This document shows positions 1-6,047 of a DNA stretch of 23,496 nt, in pieces (position 1 is the stretch's first letter; every line of letters starts with the position of its first letter). Both the position numbers and the translations under genes were made by a program. The notes beneath the pieces are model-generated. The model saw nothing but the letters and a program-made list of their open reading frames with translations, did no database searches and was not told where the DNA came from. Source of the stretch: Candidatus Woesearchaeota archaeon. Lineage in GTDB: Archaea > Nanobdellota > Nanobdellia > Woesearchaeales > 21-14-0-10-32-9. Location: contig PWLK01000069.1 of the NCBI GenBank assembly GCA_003560545.1, forward strand, positions 1 to 23,496. Direction: 5' to 3'.

Positions 1-332
1 AATATACTGAAAACGGGGAAAAAAGACCGATGCAAGACACATATATCAGAGACCTCCAAGTCAAAACAATCAACAAAGCATACAACATAGAGAAAAACAA
101 CGGAACCCCGTCAAGAGAACTAATAGGCAAATACGCCACAATCATGTACGTGTCAAGCATGACTCCATTCGACAACTACAACAAAGCAATCAAACTCACA
201 AAAAACATGTTTAAAACAAGCAATAAAATACAGGAATTACAAGAACACAAACCGCACAAAAAAAACAAGATAGAACGACTAGAAAGAAAATACGAGGACT
301 TAACAAGCCAACTCAAAAAAGCCAACTATTAA
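1..332 (+). CDS. Unknown protein, 3' part of a gene cut by the left edge
   Basis: The frame is open from base 3 to a TAA at 330-332, so the ATG at base 30 may be internal and the true start may lie outside the window. Visible product: at least 109 residues, highly charged and rich in Lys, Asn and Gln. The last third (about 40 residues) is a Lys/Glu heptad-like stretch that probably forms a short coiled coil. There is no signal peptide, membrane segment or recognisable catalytic motif. The codons end mostly in A or C, as in the pilin operon further right, so it looks like a real gene of this genome. It is followed by a tRNA with its own promoter. I do not recognise the family. If the ATG at 30 is the start, no ribosome site other than the purine-rich GGGGAAAAAAG precedes it. 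Confidence 0.6.
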   Translation, partial: YTENGEKRPMQDTYIRDLQVKTINKAYNIEKNNGTPSRELIGKYATIMYVSSMTPFDNYNKAIKLTKNMFKTSNKIQELQEHKPHKKNKIERLERKYEDLTSQLKKANY

Positions 333-341
333 ATAAGAAGA

Positions 342-349
342 TTTAAAAA
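342..349 (+). promoter_or_regulatory. TATA box of the split tRNA gene
   Basis: TTTAAAAA centred about 29 bp before the first tRNA base (375). Archaeal transcription would start around 370-372, giving almost no 5' leader. Position and sequence fit an archaeal box A. Confidence 0.55.
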
Positions 350-374
350 CAAAAAACTAATTCTCACCGAGTAA

Positions 375-527
375 GCCCGGGTCGCATAGCCTGGTATTGC
401 GCAGAGCAGAACCAGAACCAACTGGACCGCGCGAAAGATTGCTACGTACAACTGGTGCGTCGATTACCAGCAATACCGCAGACATCCTGTCCCTCTGGGA
501 TCGTGGGTTCAAATCCCACCCCGGGCG
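375..527 (+). tRNA. tRNA gene interrupted by about 79 nt; isotype unresolved, Asp(GTC) favoured
   Basis: Clear tRNA ends: acceptor GCCCGGG (375-381) pairs with CCCGGGC (520-526), followed by discriminator G527. The D arm has stem GCAT/TTGC (384-387, 397-400) and a loop with the conserved A, GG and A. The T arm is GTGGG-TTCAAAT-CCCAC (503-519). CAGAG (402-406) pairs perfectly with CTCTG (493-497) as the anticodon stem, leaving a standard 5-nt variable region GGATC. Between them lie 86 nt where 7 are expected, so roughly 79 nt must be intron. No placement of a single intron gives a loop with both U33 and a purine at 37. CTGTC at 487-491, G73 and the acceptor suggest Asp(GTC), but the adjacent C at position 37 argues against it; TCCTG at 485-489 (Arg CCT) is an alternative. 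It could carry two introns or be a decaying gene. The tRNA ends 5 bp from the convergent dehydrogenase stop. Confidence 0.72.
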
Positions 528-532
528 TCTTT

Positions 533-1666
533 TCATTCTGGTTTTAGTTTTAATAACATGCCTGGTGAGCCGTCTGTTAAAACGTATAAGTAACCATCAG
601 GGGATTGCTGGACGTCGCGAATCCTCCACCCTTGCTCTTCCAGTAACGGATCTGCTTCACTTACTTCTTCGTTCACGTTGAACATTCCAAGGTAGCGCCC
701 GGCTAGGTTTCCTATGAACAGATTGCCTTGCCATTCAGCGAATTTATCTCCATCGTAGAATGTCATGCCTGCCGGGGGGAACCCTCCTGAGCCGCACTCC
801 CAGTAATAAACCGGGTTGACTACATCAGGGTTTTCTTCTGGTGGGTCTGCCACAGGTATTCGTGTGCCGTAACGGCAGCCGTGATGCGCTATAGGCCACC
901 CGTAATTTCCACCGGCTTCTAATACGTGAATGGCATCTCCATCGTTTTCTCCGTGCTCGCTAATCCAGATTTCATTCGTATTAGGATTTAATGTTATGCC
1001 TTGTATGTTTCTATGCCCGTAAGTATAAATCGCGGGGTGAAATCCTTCTCTTCCAATAAAAGGGTTGTCATCTGGTATGCTTCCGTCCTTGTAAAGCCTG
1101 ACAACGCTGCCGAGAACATTCGTTGTATCTTGTGATACGTGGCTTGGGTCGAAGTCTTTCCTGCCGCGATCACCCGTGGTAAGGAAAAGATAATCTTCTA
1201 ATAACAGGATTCTTGATCCGAAGTGTGATGTGCCGCTCATGAAAGGTTCTGCTACGAATAATACTTCGAAGTTTTCAATTGCCTGATTATCAAGGTTTAA
1301 AATGCCTCTTCCAAGGTGTGTTGCGATGCCTTCTTCGTTTCTCGCTGAATAAGCAAGGTACACGTTGTTGTCTTCAAATGCTATGCCTAGTAACCCGCCT
1401 TGTCCCCTTGACTCCACTTCCGGGACGCCGTTAAGCCTTGTGCTTTCTCTTGTTTCAAGGTTTACAAGGGATACTTCTCCTATGCTTTCTGTTACAAGCA
1501 AGTGTGTTTCGTTTATGAACGCCATCCCCCAAGGCCCGTCAAAGTCACTTTTTATTGATTCAACTGAAAAACCTGTTTCAGTTATTTCTGTTCCTGTTTC
1601 TATTGTTTCAGGGGTGCAGCCAGCAATTAATAGTGCTGCTAGTATTATTAGTATCTTTGTTTTCAT
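533..1666 (-). CDS. PQQ-type sugar dehydrogenase, membrane-anchored lipoprotein
   Basis: The 377-residue protein starts with a lipoprotein signal: basic MKTK, a hydrophobic stretch and the lipobox LIAGC with Cys17. The mature enzyme should therefore be tethered outside the membrane. The rest matches the soluble glucose/sorbosone dehydrogenase six-bladed propeller (GSDH, YliI-like). Visible motifs are PWGMAF near the start, GQGGLLGIAF, TTGDRG, DNPF, YTYGHRNIQG, ISEHGENDGD, GGNYGWP and a C-terminal SPDGYLYVLTDG. Family members oxidise aldose sugars with pyrroloquinoline quinone; cofactor use here is inferred. The length is usual for the family. ATG 1666 is chosen because it begins the signal peptide and lies 25 bp from a TATA box (1688-1695), which makes the message essentially leaderless. 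The stop is 5 bp from the convergent tRNA. Confidence 0.88.
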   Translation of the reverse strand: MKTKILIILAALLIAGCTPETIETGTEITETGFSVESIKSDFDGPWGMAFINETHLLVTESIGEVSLVNLETRESTRLNGVPEVESRGQGGLLGIAFEDNNVYLAYSARNEEGIATHLGRGILNLDNQAIENFEVLFVAEPFMSGTSHFGSRILLLEDYLFLTTGDRGRKDFDPSHVSQDTTNVLGSVVRLYKDGSIPDDNPFIGREGFHPAIYTYGHRNIQGITLNPNTNEIWISEHGENDGDAIHVLEAGGNYGWPIAHHGCRYGTRIPVADPPEENPDVVNPVYYWECGSGGFPPAGMTFYDGDKFAEWQGNLFIGNLAGRYLGMFNVNEEVSEADPLLEEQGWRIRDVQQSPDGYLYVLTDGSPGMLLKLKPE

Positions 1667-1687
1667 ATTGCATTCTAATTTATGTTA

Positions 1688-1695
1688 TTATAAAA
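1688..1695 (-). promoter_or_regulatory. TATA box of the sugar dehydrogenase gene
   Basis: TTTTATAA read on the minus strand, centred about 25 bp before the start codon at 1666. That spacing predicts transcription starting at or next to the ATG, so the transcript should be leaderless. Confidence 0.55.
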
Positions 1696-1717
1696 TTTTT
1701 ACGGATTTCCGTTAACG

Positions 1718-1726
1718 TTTTAAATA
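1718..1726 (+). promoter_or_regulatory. TATA box of the phosphoribosyltransferase gene
   Basis: TTTTAAATA centred about 24 bp before the ATG at 1746. No Shine-Dalgarno sequence is present, so a leaderless transcript is predicted. It is divergent from and close to the dehydrogenase promoter. Confidence 0.6.
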
Positions 1727-1745
1727 ACGGCTTGTTCTGTCTTAT

Positions 1746-2348
1746 ATGGAAAGGATTAGTGATGACAGGAAGATTAGCAAGGAAGATGTTCTTTTAGAAG
1801 AAAAATATTATGATGATGTTGAATACGTTCTTATACCTCATGATGATCTCTTAAATAACATTAAGAATCTTGCGGGAAGAATAAGAAATGACTACAAAGA
1901 AGTTTATTTTCTTTGTGTTCTTGAAGGAGCAAAGGTTTTTTATGATGAATTGAAAAAGCATTTGGGCAATCTCAAGTTTGAAGAGGGCTTTGTTTCTGCG
2001 AAGAGTTATTCTAATACCGGTAGTACAGGAGATATCAGGGTTAAAGGCTTTGATTTCGATGAGCTAAAAGAAAAAAATGTTTTGATAGTTGACGACATTC
2101 TCGACACAGGGAGGACTCTTCATAAAATACTGAAAGATGTTAAAAGAAGCAAACCTCAAAGCTTGGAAATAAGTGTTTTGTTTGAAAAAAGAAATAATTA
2201 TGAGCACGGCCTGAAAGCAAAATACACAGGGTTTTCAATCCCGGATAAGTTCATCATAGGATTCGGAATGGATTATAACGAGAAATTCAGGGAGTTAAAA
2301 CATACATGTGTCATAAGCAAGAACGCAATTGAGAAATACAAGGTTTAA
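1746..2348 (+). CDS. hpt: Hypoxanthine(-guanine) phosphoribosyltransferase-like protein
   Basis: A 200-residue cytosolic purine-salvage enzyme that joins PRPP to hypoxanthine or guanine to give the nucleotide. The PRPP-binding signature VLIVDDILDTGRTL is at residues 112-125. The pyrophosphate-binding loop LEGAKVF is at 59-65, the flexible loop KSYSNTGSTGDIRV at 86-99, and the HPRT C-terminal GFGMDYNEKFREL lies at about 174-186. Length and motif order match bacterial-type HPRT. ATG 1746 is supported by a TATA box 24 bp upstream. The stop overlaps the stop of the convergent phosphorylase (TAA 2346-2348 against 2345-2347). Its codons end in T far more often than those of the neighbouring pilin and dehydrogenase genes, which could reflect lower expression or separate ancestry. 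Guanine versus hypoxanthine preference cannot be read from the sequence. Confidence 0.9.
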   Translation: MERISDDRKISKEDVLLEEKYYDDVEYVLIPHDDLLNNIKNLAGRIRNDYKEVYFLCVLEGAKVFYDELKKHLGNLKFEEGFVSAKSYSNTGSTGDIRVKGFDFDELKEKNVLIVDDILDTGRTLHKILKDVKRSKPQSLEISVLFEKRNNYEHGLKAKYTGFSIPDKFIIGFGMDYNEKFRELKHTCVISKNAIEKYKV

Positions 2349-4030
2349 TGGAAGTAAGCGTTCAACACGTATTGCTGTATCATCCTGTGCGTGTTAAAGA
2401 AAGAAGCGTTAATAGCTATAGAATGCTTCATAATCTTAACCCACTTCTGCCTGTCCCCGTAGAACATCGGCAAAACACTTGATTCCAATTTATTATACAA
2501 ATCCCTTGCATCAATCTCATCCGTATTCCCATCTAATTGCTGATCAGGCTGCGGACCAATACTCCAACCCGTAACATTCTCAATGCAACCTTCAATCCAC
2601 CAACCATCCAACACGCTGAGGCTTGGAACTCCGTTCACAGCGGCTTTCATACCACTCGTCCCAGAAGCTTCCTTTGGACGGAGAGGCGTGTTAAGCCATA
2701 AATCCACTCCGCTAACAAGTATTTTAGCCATGTACATATCATAATTATCAAGGAAAACAAGGTTAATCTTAGGACTAAGCTTTTTCTTAATCTCAAAAAC
2801 CTTCTTTATCAACTCTTTACCCCTGAAATCCTTTGGATGGGCTTTTCCTGCGAAGACAACCTGGATGTCCCCGTACTTCTCCGCAATCCTGTTCAACCTG
2901 TCAATATCTCGGAATAACAATAAAGGACGCTTATAAGAAGTGAAACGCCTTGCAAATCCAATCGTGAAACGCTCAGGATGAAAACCTGCCTTAGCCTTCT
3001 GGTTAACCAATTCCACCAAGGCATCCTTAGACTTAGCATGAGCCCTCCATACCTCGCTGGAAGGAATGCCTTCTGCGTAACGCAAACAAAAATTGTCCTT
3101 GCGCCAACCAGCGATGTGCTTGTCAAAAAGCTCTATGAAAGAATCAGAAGCCCACGTAGAAGCATGAACGCCGTTAGTAACAGAATCAATAGGGTAATCA
3201 GGGAACATCTTCCTGGAAACCTCTTTGTGGCTCTTCGCCACGCCATTAACGTAACGGCTGAACACCAATCCAAGCAAAGTCATGTTAACACGGCCTTCAT
3301 CATCCAGGATTCCTTCCATGTCAAACGGGAACCTAGGAAGGACTCCTCTGACAAGCTCAACCGGGAACTTATCATGACCGGCAGGAACAGGTGTATGCGT
3401 TGTGAAAACACATTTCTTCCTAGCCTTATCCAGGTCTCCGTTTAGTTCTTCAAGCAATTCCAAGCCTAACAAAGCTGCATGACCCTCATTCAAATGATAC
3501 TTCAATATTCCTGTGTAACCCAGTTGGTTAAGCATTTTCAGGCCGCCAATACCAAGAACTATTTCCTGGCACAACCTGTACTTCTGATCTCCTCCGTACA
3601 AAAACCTTGTAAGGGAACGATCATAATCAGAGTTCCCCTCAACGTCAGTGTCAAGGAAAATCACAGGCACTTCGTACTCTTTAAAGCCTTTAACAATGTA
3701 CTCCCAGGCCTTAACCTTAACAGTACGCCCTTCTACTTCCACAGTTACTTCTTCCTCGAGAGGCTTAAGCAATTCTTCTTTCTTCCAGTCCACGGGAAGC
3801 TCTCCTTGCTCTCCGTTGTTTATGGTCTGGTAGAAATAACCCTTATCATGCACCAAGGAAACACCTACGAGGGGAACTCTTAAGTCCGCGGCGCTCTTAA
3901 TCGTGTCCCCGGCGAGAACTCCTAAGCCACCGCTATACGTAGGCAGTTTCTCATCCAAGCCGATTTCCATGGAGAAGTACCCTACGAGGCGCTGGTCTTT
4001 CGGCGTGTTAAGCTTCATGAAGCGTTCCAT
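2345..4030 (-). CDS. glgP: Alpha-glucan (glycogen/maltodextrin) phosphorylase, GT35, short archaeal type
   Basis: A 561-residue cytosolic enzyme that releases glucose 1-phosphate from alpha-1,4-glucans using phosphate and pyridoxal phosphate. Recognisable in order: YFSMEIGLDEKLPTYSGGLG at about 18-37, HLNEGHAAL, TTHTPVPAGHDKF, SVTNGVHASTW, GFARRFTSYKRP, FAGKAHP, and the PLP site RPKEASGTSGMKA, whose lysine is residue 462. The length is that of the short archaeal/thermophilic phosphorylases, not the roughly 800-residue form. ATG 4030 is preferred because a TATA box lies 28 bp upstream; a second Met at residue 5 is possible. Codons are C/G-ending near the start and T-ending near the 3' end. It is convergent with hpt, overlapping by the stop codons. 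It suggests that storage polysaccharide or scavenged maltodextrin is used as an energy source. Confidence 0.95.
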   Translation of the reverse strand: MERFMKLNTPKDQRLVGYFSMEIGLDEKLPTYSGGLGVLAGDTIKSAADLRVPLVGVSLVHDKGYFYQTINNGEQGELPVDWKKEELLKPLEEEVTVEVEGRTVKVKAWEYIVKGFKEYEVPVIFLDTDVEGNSDYDRSLTRFLYGGDQKYRLCQEIVLGIGGLKMLNQLGYTGILKYHLNEGHAALLGLELLEELNGDLDKARKKCVFTTHTPVPAGHDKFPVELVRGVLPRFPFDMEGILDDEGRVNMTLLGLVFSRYVNGVAKSHKEVSRKMFPDYPIDSVTNGVHASTWASDSFIELFDKHIAGWRKDNFCLRYAEGIPSSEVWRAHAKSKDALVELVNQKAKAGFHPERFTIGFARRFTSYKRPLLLFRDIDRLNRIAEKYGDIQVVFAGKAHPKDFRGKELIKKVFEIKKKLSPKINLVFLDNYDMYMAKILVSGVDLWLNTPLRPKEASGTSGMKAAVNGVPSLSVLDGWWIEGCIENVTGWSIGPQPDQQLDGNTDEIDARDLYNKLESSVLPMFYGDRQKWVKIMKHSIAINASFFNTHRMIQQYVLNAYFH

Positions 4031-4054
4031 GCTTTTTTAAATAACGAGATTTGT

Positions 4055-4062
4055 TTTTAAAA
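4055..4062 (-). promoter_or_regulatory. TATA box of the glucan phosphorylase gene
   Basis: The symmetric TTTTAAAA is centred 28 bp before the start codon at 4030. Together with the absence of a ribosome site, this predicts a leaderless or nearly leaderless transcript. Confidence 0.5.
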
Positions 4063-4081
4063 CTTATGAAAAAAAGCAAGG

Positions 4082-4090
4082 TTTAAATAA
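4082..4090 (+). promoter_or_regulatory. Probable TATA box of the small membrane protein gene
   Basis: TTTAAATAA. Transcription would start near 4112 and leave a leader that includes the GGGGG ribosome-site-like run at 4130-4134. A second box, TATAAAAT at 4111-4118, would start transcription near 4140, after that run, and is the alternative. Confidence 0.4.
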
Positions 4091-4143
4091 AAAAAGTATT
4101 ATGACACTACTATAAAATTAAAATTAGACGGGGGTTGATAAGC

Positions 4144-4362
4144 ATGAGGAAAGTCGTAAGCGGAATAACAACAGCAGGATTCACTATAATAAGCGCAGCG
4201 CTATTCATAGTGATAAGCATAGTATTCTTTTTCCTGCACGTATGGGTGATCAAAGTAGCAGCTGGCTGGGCAGGATTCACAGTCCTTGACGGGAACTGGG
4301 TTGTCTTAACAGCTGGATTGCTGGCAGCGGCAAGCACGATTGCAGCAGCAGTAAGAAGGTAA
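4144..4362 (+). CDS. Small two-helix membrane protein, unknown function
   Basis: A product of 72 residues with two hydrophobic segments (about residues 8-33 and 42-66), a short loop containing GWAGFTVLDGNW between them, and a basic VRR end. It should sit in the cytoplasmic membrane as a hairpin. ATG 4144 is preferred over the in-frame TTG at 4135 because GGGGG at 4130-4134 lies at a normal ribosome-site distance (9 nt) from the ATG. The gene has its own promoter and a T-rich terminator. Codons ending in A/C and the strong hydrophobic pattern support a real gene. I do not recognise a family; a holin-like, stress or secretion accessory role would be guesswork. Confidence 0.65.
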   Translation: MRKVVSGITTAGFTIISAALFIVISIVFFFLHVWVIKVAAGWAGFTVLDGNWVVLTAGLLAAASTIAAAVRR

Positions 4363-4370
4363 AAACAACC

Positions 4371-4389
4371 TTTTATTTTTTTATTTTTT
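4371..4389 (+). terminator. T-rich terminator after the small membrane protein gene
   Basis: Three T-runs (TTTT, TTTTTTT, TTTTTT) broken by single A residues begin 8 bp after the stop codon. Archaeal RNA polymerase terminates at such oligo-T tracts without needing a hairpin. Confidence 0.5.
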
Positions 4390-4422
4390 CGGTCTTTTTC
4401 TCGAAGGAAATAATAACAAAGC

Positions 4423-4430
4423 TTTTAAAT
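4423..4430 (+). promoter_or_regulatory. TATA box of the initiator tRNA gene
   Basis: TTTTAAAT centred about 29 bp before the first tRNA base (4456), the same geometry as at the other tRNA gene. Confidence 0.55.
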
Positions 4431-4455
4431 CAGCCTAATTTCACGTCTGGTTAAT

Positions 4456-4563
4456 AGCGGGGTAGGGCAGCCAGGAGTGCCCGCAGGGCTCATAACCCTG
4501 AGGTCGTTGGAGGAACCCGTGATAAAATCACTGTTTCGACGAATTCAAATCCAGCCCCCGCTA
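4456..4563 (+). tRNA. Initiator tRNA-Met (CAT) with a 33-nt intron in the T arm
   Basis: Acceptor AGCGGGG (4456-4462) pairs with CCCCGCT (4556-4562), with discriminator A4563. The D stem is GGGC/GCCC. The anticodon arm is CAGGG-CTCATAA-CCCTG with anticodon CAT at 4491-4493. The A1-U72 pair and three consecutive G-C pairs at the base of the anticodon loop identify the archaeal initiator. The T stem's 5' strand GTTGG (4506-4510) should run straight into TTCAAAT (4544-4550), but 33 nt (4511-4543) intervene, while CCAGC (4551-4555) completes the stem. Removing them leaves a canonical 75-nt tRNA. The insert contains a perfect hairpin GTGAT-AAA-ATCAC. GTCG (4503-4506) can pair with CGAC (4537-4540), as expected for a bulge-helix-bulge splicing substrate. 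The 3' end overlaps a homing-endonuclease remnant on the minus strand. Confidence 0.9.
4511..4543 (+). other. Predicted tRNA intron at the T-stem/T-loop junction (about position 53/54)
   Basis: 33 nt separate the universal G53 from the TTCAAAT loop. The insert has a central 5-bp hairpin and a GAAC/GTTT pairing outside it, extended by exon-intron pairing GTCG/CGAC. The exact cut sites are uncertain by a base or two, but the T-loop and T-stem sequences constrain them closely. Removal would need the tRNA splicing endonuclease. Confidence 0.75.
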
Positions 4564-5213
4564 TTATTTTTTTTCCAAAACAAGTTCATTTTCTTGACAT
4601 TCTTAGGATGGTTTGTGCCTATTAAGGCCATCCATCTGGAAAGATTGTTGAATCCATTCAGTTCTATGCGACTTATGCGAGAATAACCTTTTTTGAAGCG
4701 CTTATCCTTTATTTTGACATCCTTAAAAAGGTTTACTTTAAATCCGGCATTATCTAAACGAGTCTTAACTTGCTCCATAAGCGTTTTATCAATTGAAGAA
4801 ATGGAAATAGTAGGATAATAAGGAGTTTCCCTATATCTTTTCTTGAATGTTAAACAGCCATCAGTATCAAACAAACCCCTTAAAAAATAGAAAAACAAAT
4901 AGTTGCCTGAAAAAGCTCGAGGAATTTTTAGAGACGCCTTTCTGCCTATAGGAATGTCTAAATACTCTGATAAGAACAAAACTATTTTTTTAGAATATAT
5001 TGAAACACCATAAGTTGTCTTAGAATCATGGAATTTTGGCGTTACACTTTTTCCAAATAAGTCATAAAACAAAGGCGCTATTACTCAATCATAGAATTTT
5101 ATTTCATCTTTGGGATTTCCCACGCATTTTATACAGTAATCGTGCTTGTATTCTCTTACAAATATGCTTCCATCTCCCATAAGCACTCCAGAGAGATAAG
5201 CCAATTTACCCAT
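4545..5213 (-). pseudogene. LAGLIDADG homing endonuclease, broken by an in-frame TGA
   Basis: Reading from ATG 5213 on the minus strand gives 222 codons before the final stop, interrupted by TGA at 5085-5087 (codon 43). The frame is the same on both sides, so this is one gene with a nonsense mutation. The first LAGLIDADG helix is LAYLSGVLMGDGS (residues 4-16). The second is FLRGLFDTDGC at about residues 110-120, in the 175-codon downstream part, which is open from a TTG at 5072. Both acidic Asp residues are present. Two-motif proteins of this type act as monomeric site-specific nucleases that spread their own gene. The last six codons and the stop lie inside the 3' end of the initiator tRNA (TGA within the T-loop). 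An active enzyme would need stop read-through or a sequencing error. An intron- or intein-derived origin is possible. Confidence 0.8.
4567..4574 (+). terminator. Oligo-T terminator of the initiator tRNA
   Basis: A run of eight T residues starts 4 nt after the discriminator base, typical of archaeal tRNA termination. It lies inside the antisense endonuclease frame, where it reads as lysine codons. Confidence 0.55.
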
Positions 5214-5349
5214 AGTTTGATTTGCGTTGTCGAAAGCCACATTTTCAAATAAAAAAAGACTATAAAAATATCTTACGCATGAAGATGTCCAGTGCTAATC
5301 ACTATATATCTTGTAAATCTTCCGACTCAGTATCAGAATTAGGAATTAA

Positions 5350-5369
5350 AAGAAAAAAAAAGAAAAAAA
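5350..5369 (-). terminator. T-rich terminator of the minus-strand pilin gene
   Basis: On the minus strand, two long T-runs (7 and 9 T) separated by one C begin 14 nt after the pilin stop codon. The rest of 5214-5382 has no open frame worth calling; it holds this tract and a TATA-like stretch near 5262-5270 that could have driven the endonuclease gene. Confidence 0.5.
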
Positions 5370-5382
5370 GGGTTTTATTTGT

Positions 5383-5856
5383 TTAGTTGACTCTTCCCTG
5401 GACGCTTCCCTGGTGAGGTCTTTCTAGTCCAGACGCTGTGTTCAGGTACGTTATGGAGATGTCCGAACTAAACCTGTCGCCTGATTCCAAAGTCCCACAA
5501 TCTATTTCTAAAATGAAGTTAGCGCCATTCGAAACTTCTTCAGTTGGTGCTCCGTCAACCCTAACCTCGTAGCTCTGAACATCGCAGTCGTCTGTTGCAC
5601 TTACTGCACCTGTGCTGTTAATTTCTATTCTTGCACCTACGTTGTTTGCAAGAGCAAGTGTTACAGTGCCATCAGATGATATTACTGCGTTGTCCAAGTG
5701 CTGTATTGGTGCCGGAAATGTCGTCCTCTCAGGTAATAGGTTGGCAGGGCTTAGTACTCCAAAGTATGCTAGGGCAGCGATTGCTGCTAGGACTACGATT
5801 ATGGCCCAGCCGTATGTCATTAGGAATTCCATTGCGGCTTGTCCTTTTTTTCTCAT
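5383..5856 (-). CDS. Type IV pilin with class III signal peptide, probable major subunit
   Basis: A 157-residue secreted structural protein. The N-terminus is a canonical archaeal prepilin signal: basic RKK, then G-QAAMEFLMTYGW, followed by a 20-residue hydrophobic helix ending near LAYFG (about residue 33). A PibD/EppA-type peptidase would cut after Gly5. The remainder is an extracellular beta-rich head with an N-glycosylation sequon (NST) and two cysteines that could form a disulfide. Start ATG 5856 is fixed by the signal peptide and by a strong ribosome site GAGGTGA about 6 nt upstream. A TATA box at 5929-5937 gives a leader of roughly 45 nt. Strong signals plus A/C-ending codons suggest high expression. 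It is divergent from the plus-strand pilin operon and is a likely substrate of that machinery. Confidence 0.92.
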   Translation of the reverse strand: MRKKGQAAMEFLMTYGWAIIVVLAAIAALAYFGVLSPANLLPERTTFPAPIQHLDNAVISSDGTVTLALANNVGARIEINSTGAVSATDDCDVQSYEVRVDGAPTEEVSNGANFILEIDCGTLESGDRFSSDISITYLNTASGLERPHQGSVQGRVN

Positions 5857-5928
5857 TATTTTTCACCTCGTCTTTCCCGGTTAGTTGTTGGGAATGATTG
5901 TTCTTTTAGTCCTTAATGCAAGGTTCAA

Positions 5929-5937
5929 TATATAAAT
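5929..5937 (-). promoter_or_regulatory. TATA box of the minus-strand pilin gene
   Basis: ATTTATATA on the minus strand. Transcription would start near 5907, leaving a leader that carries the GAGGTGA ribosome site. Most other first genes in the window look leaderless, so this one stands out. Confidence 0.5.
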
Positions 5938-5987
5938 ATTTCGATTTTTGTAGTTAATCGTATACTAGAATATATTTTTAAACAAAA

Positions 5988-6005
5988 ATTGTTTTTAAAA
6001 ACAAT
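5988..6005. promoter_or_regulatory. 18-bp perfect palindrome between divergent pilin promoters
   Basis: ATTGTTTTTAAAAACAAT reads the same on both strands. It overlaps another dyad, AACAA-AAA-TTGTT (5981-5993). It lies 8 bp before the TATA box of the plus-strand operon and about 50 bp upstream of the minus-strand TATA box. The position suits an operator for a dimeric regulator acting on both pilin units; low-complexity A/T composition is the main reason for caution. Confidence 0.4.
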
Positions 6006-6012
6006 CCACTAA

Positions 6013-6021
6013 TTTTAAATA
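6013..6021 (+). promoter_or_regulatory. TATA box of the locus A pilin operon
   Basis: TTTTAAATA centred 31 bp before the first ATG (6048). Transcription would start 4-6 nt before the start codon, so the operon's first gene is essentially leaderless and has no ribosome site. Confidence 0.55.
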
Positions 6022-6047
6022 CTCTGCCAACAAAAAGAAAAACACGC

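Noticed and set aside
375..527. Class II tRNA (Leu or Ser) with variable arm TCCC-TCT-GGGA at 490-500
   Set aside because: The same bases form a perfect 3' anticodon stem strand (CTCTG) and a normal 5-nt variable region, and no good partner for TCCTG exists on the 5' side.
397..681. Plus-strand open frame of 94 codons across the split tRNA
   Set aside because: It lies over the tRNA and then antisense to the sugar dehydrogenase, and its product is arginine/leucine-rich with no recognisable pattern.
2978..3883. Plus-strand open frames (155 and 134 codons) inside the phosphorylase gene
   Set aside because: They are antisense shadows of a gene with complete family motifs, with no starts supported by ribosome sites or promoters.
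4545..5072. An intact 175-codon gene starting at TTG 5072
   Set aside because: The sequence upstream continues the same protein in the same frame and supplies the first LAGLIDADG motif, with only a TGA between. It is better described as the downstream part of one interrupted gene.
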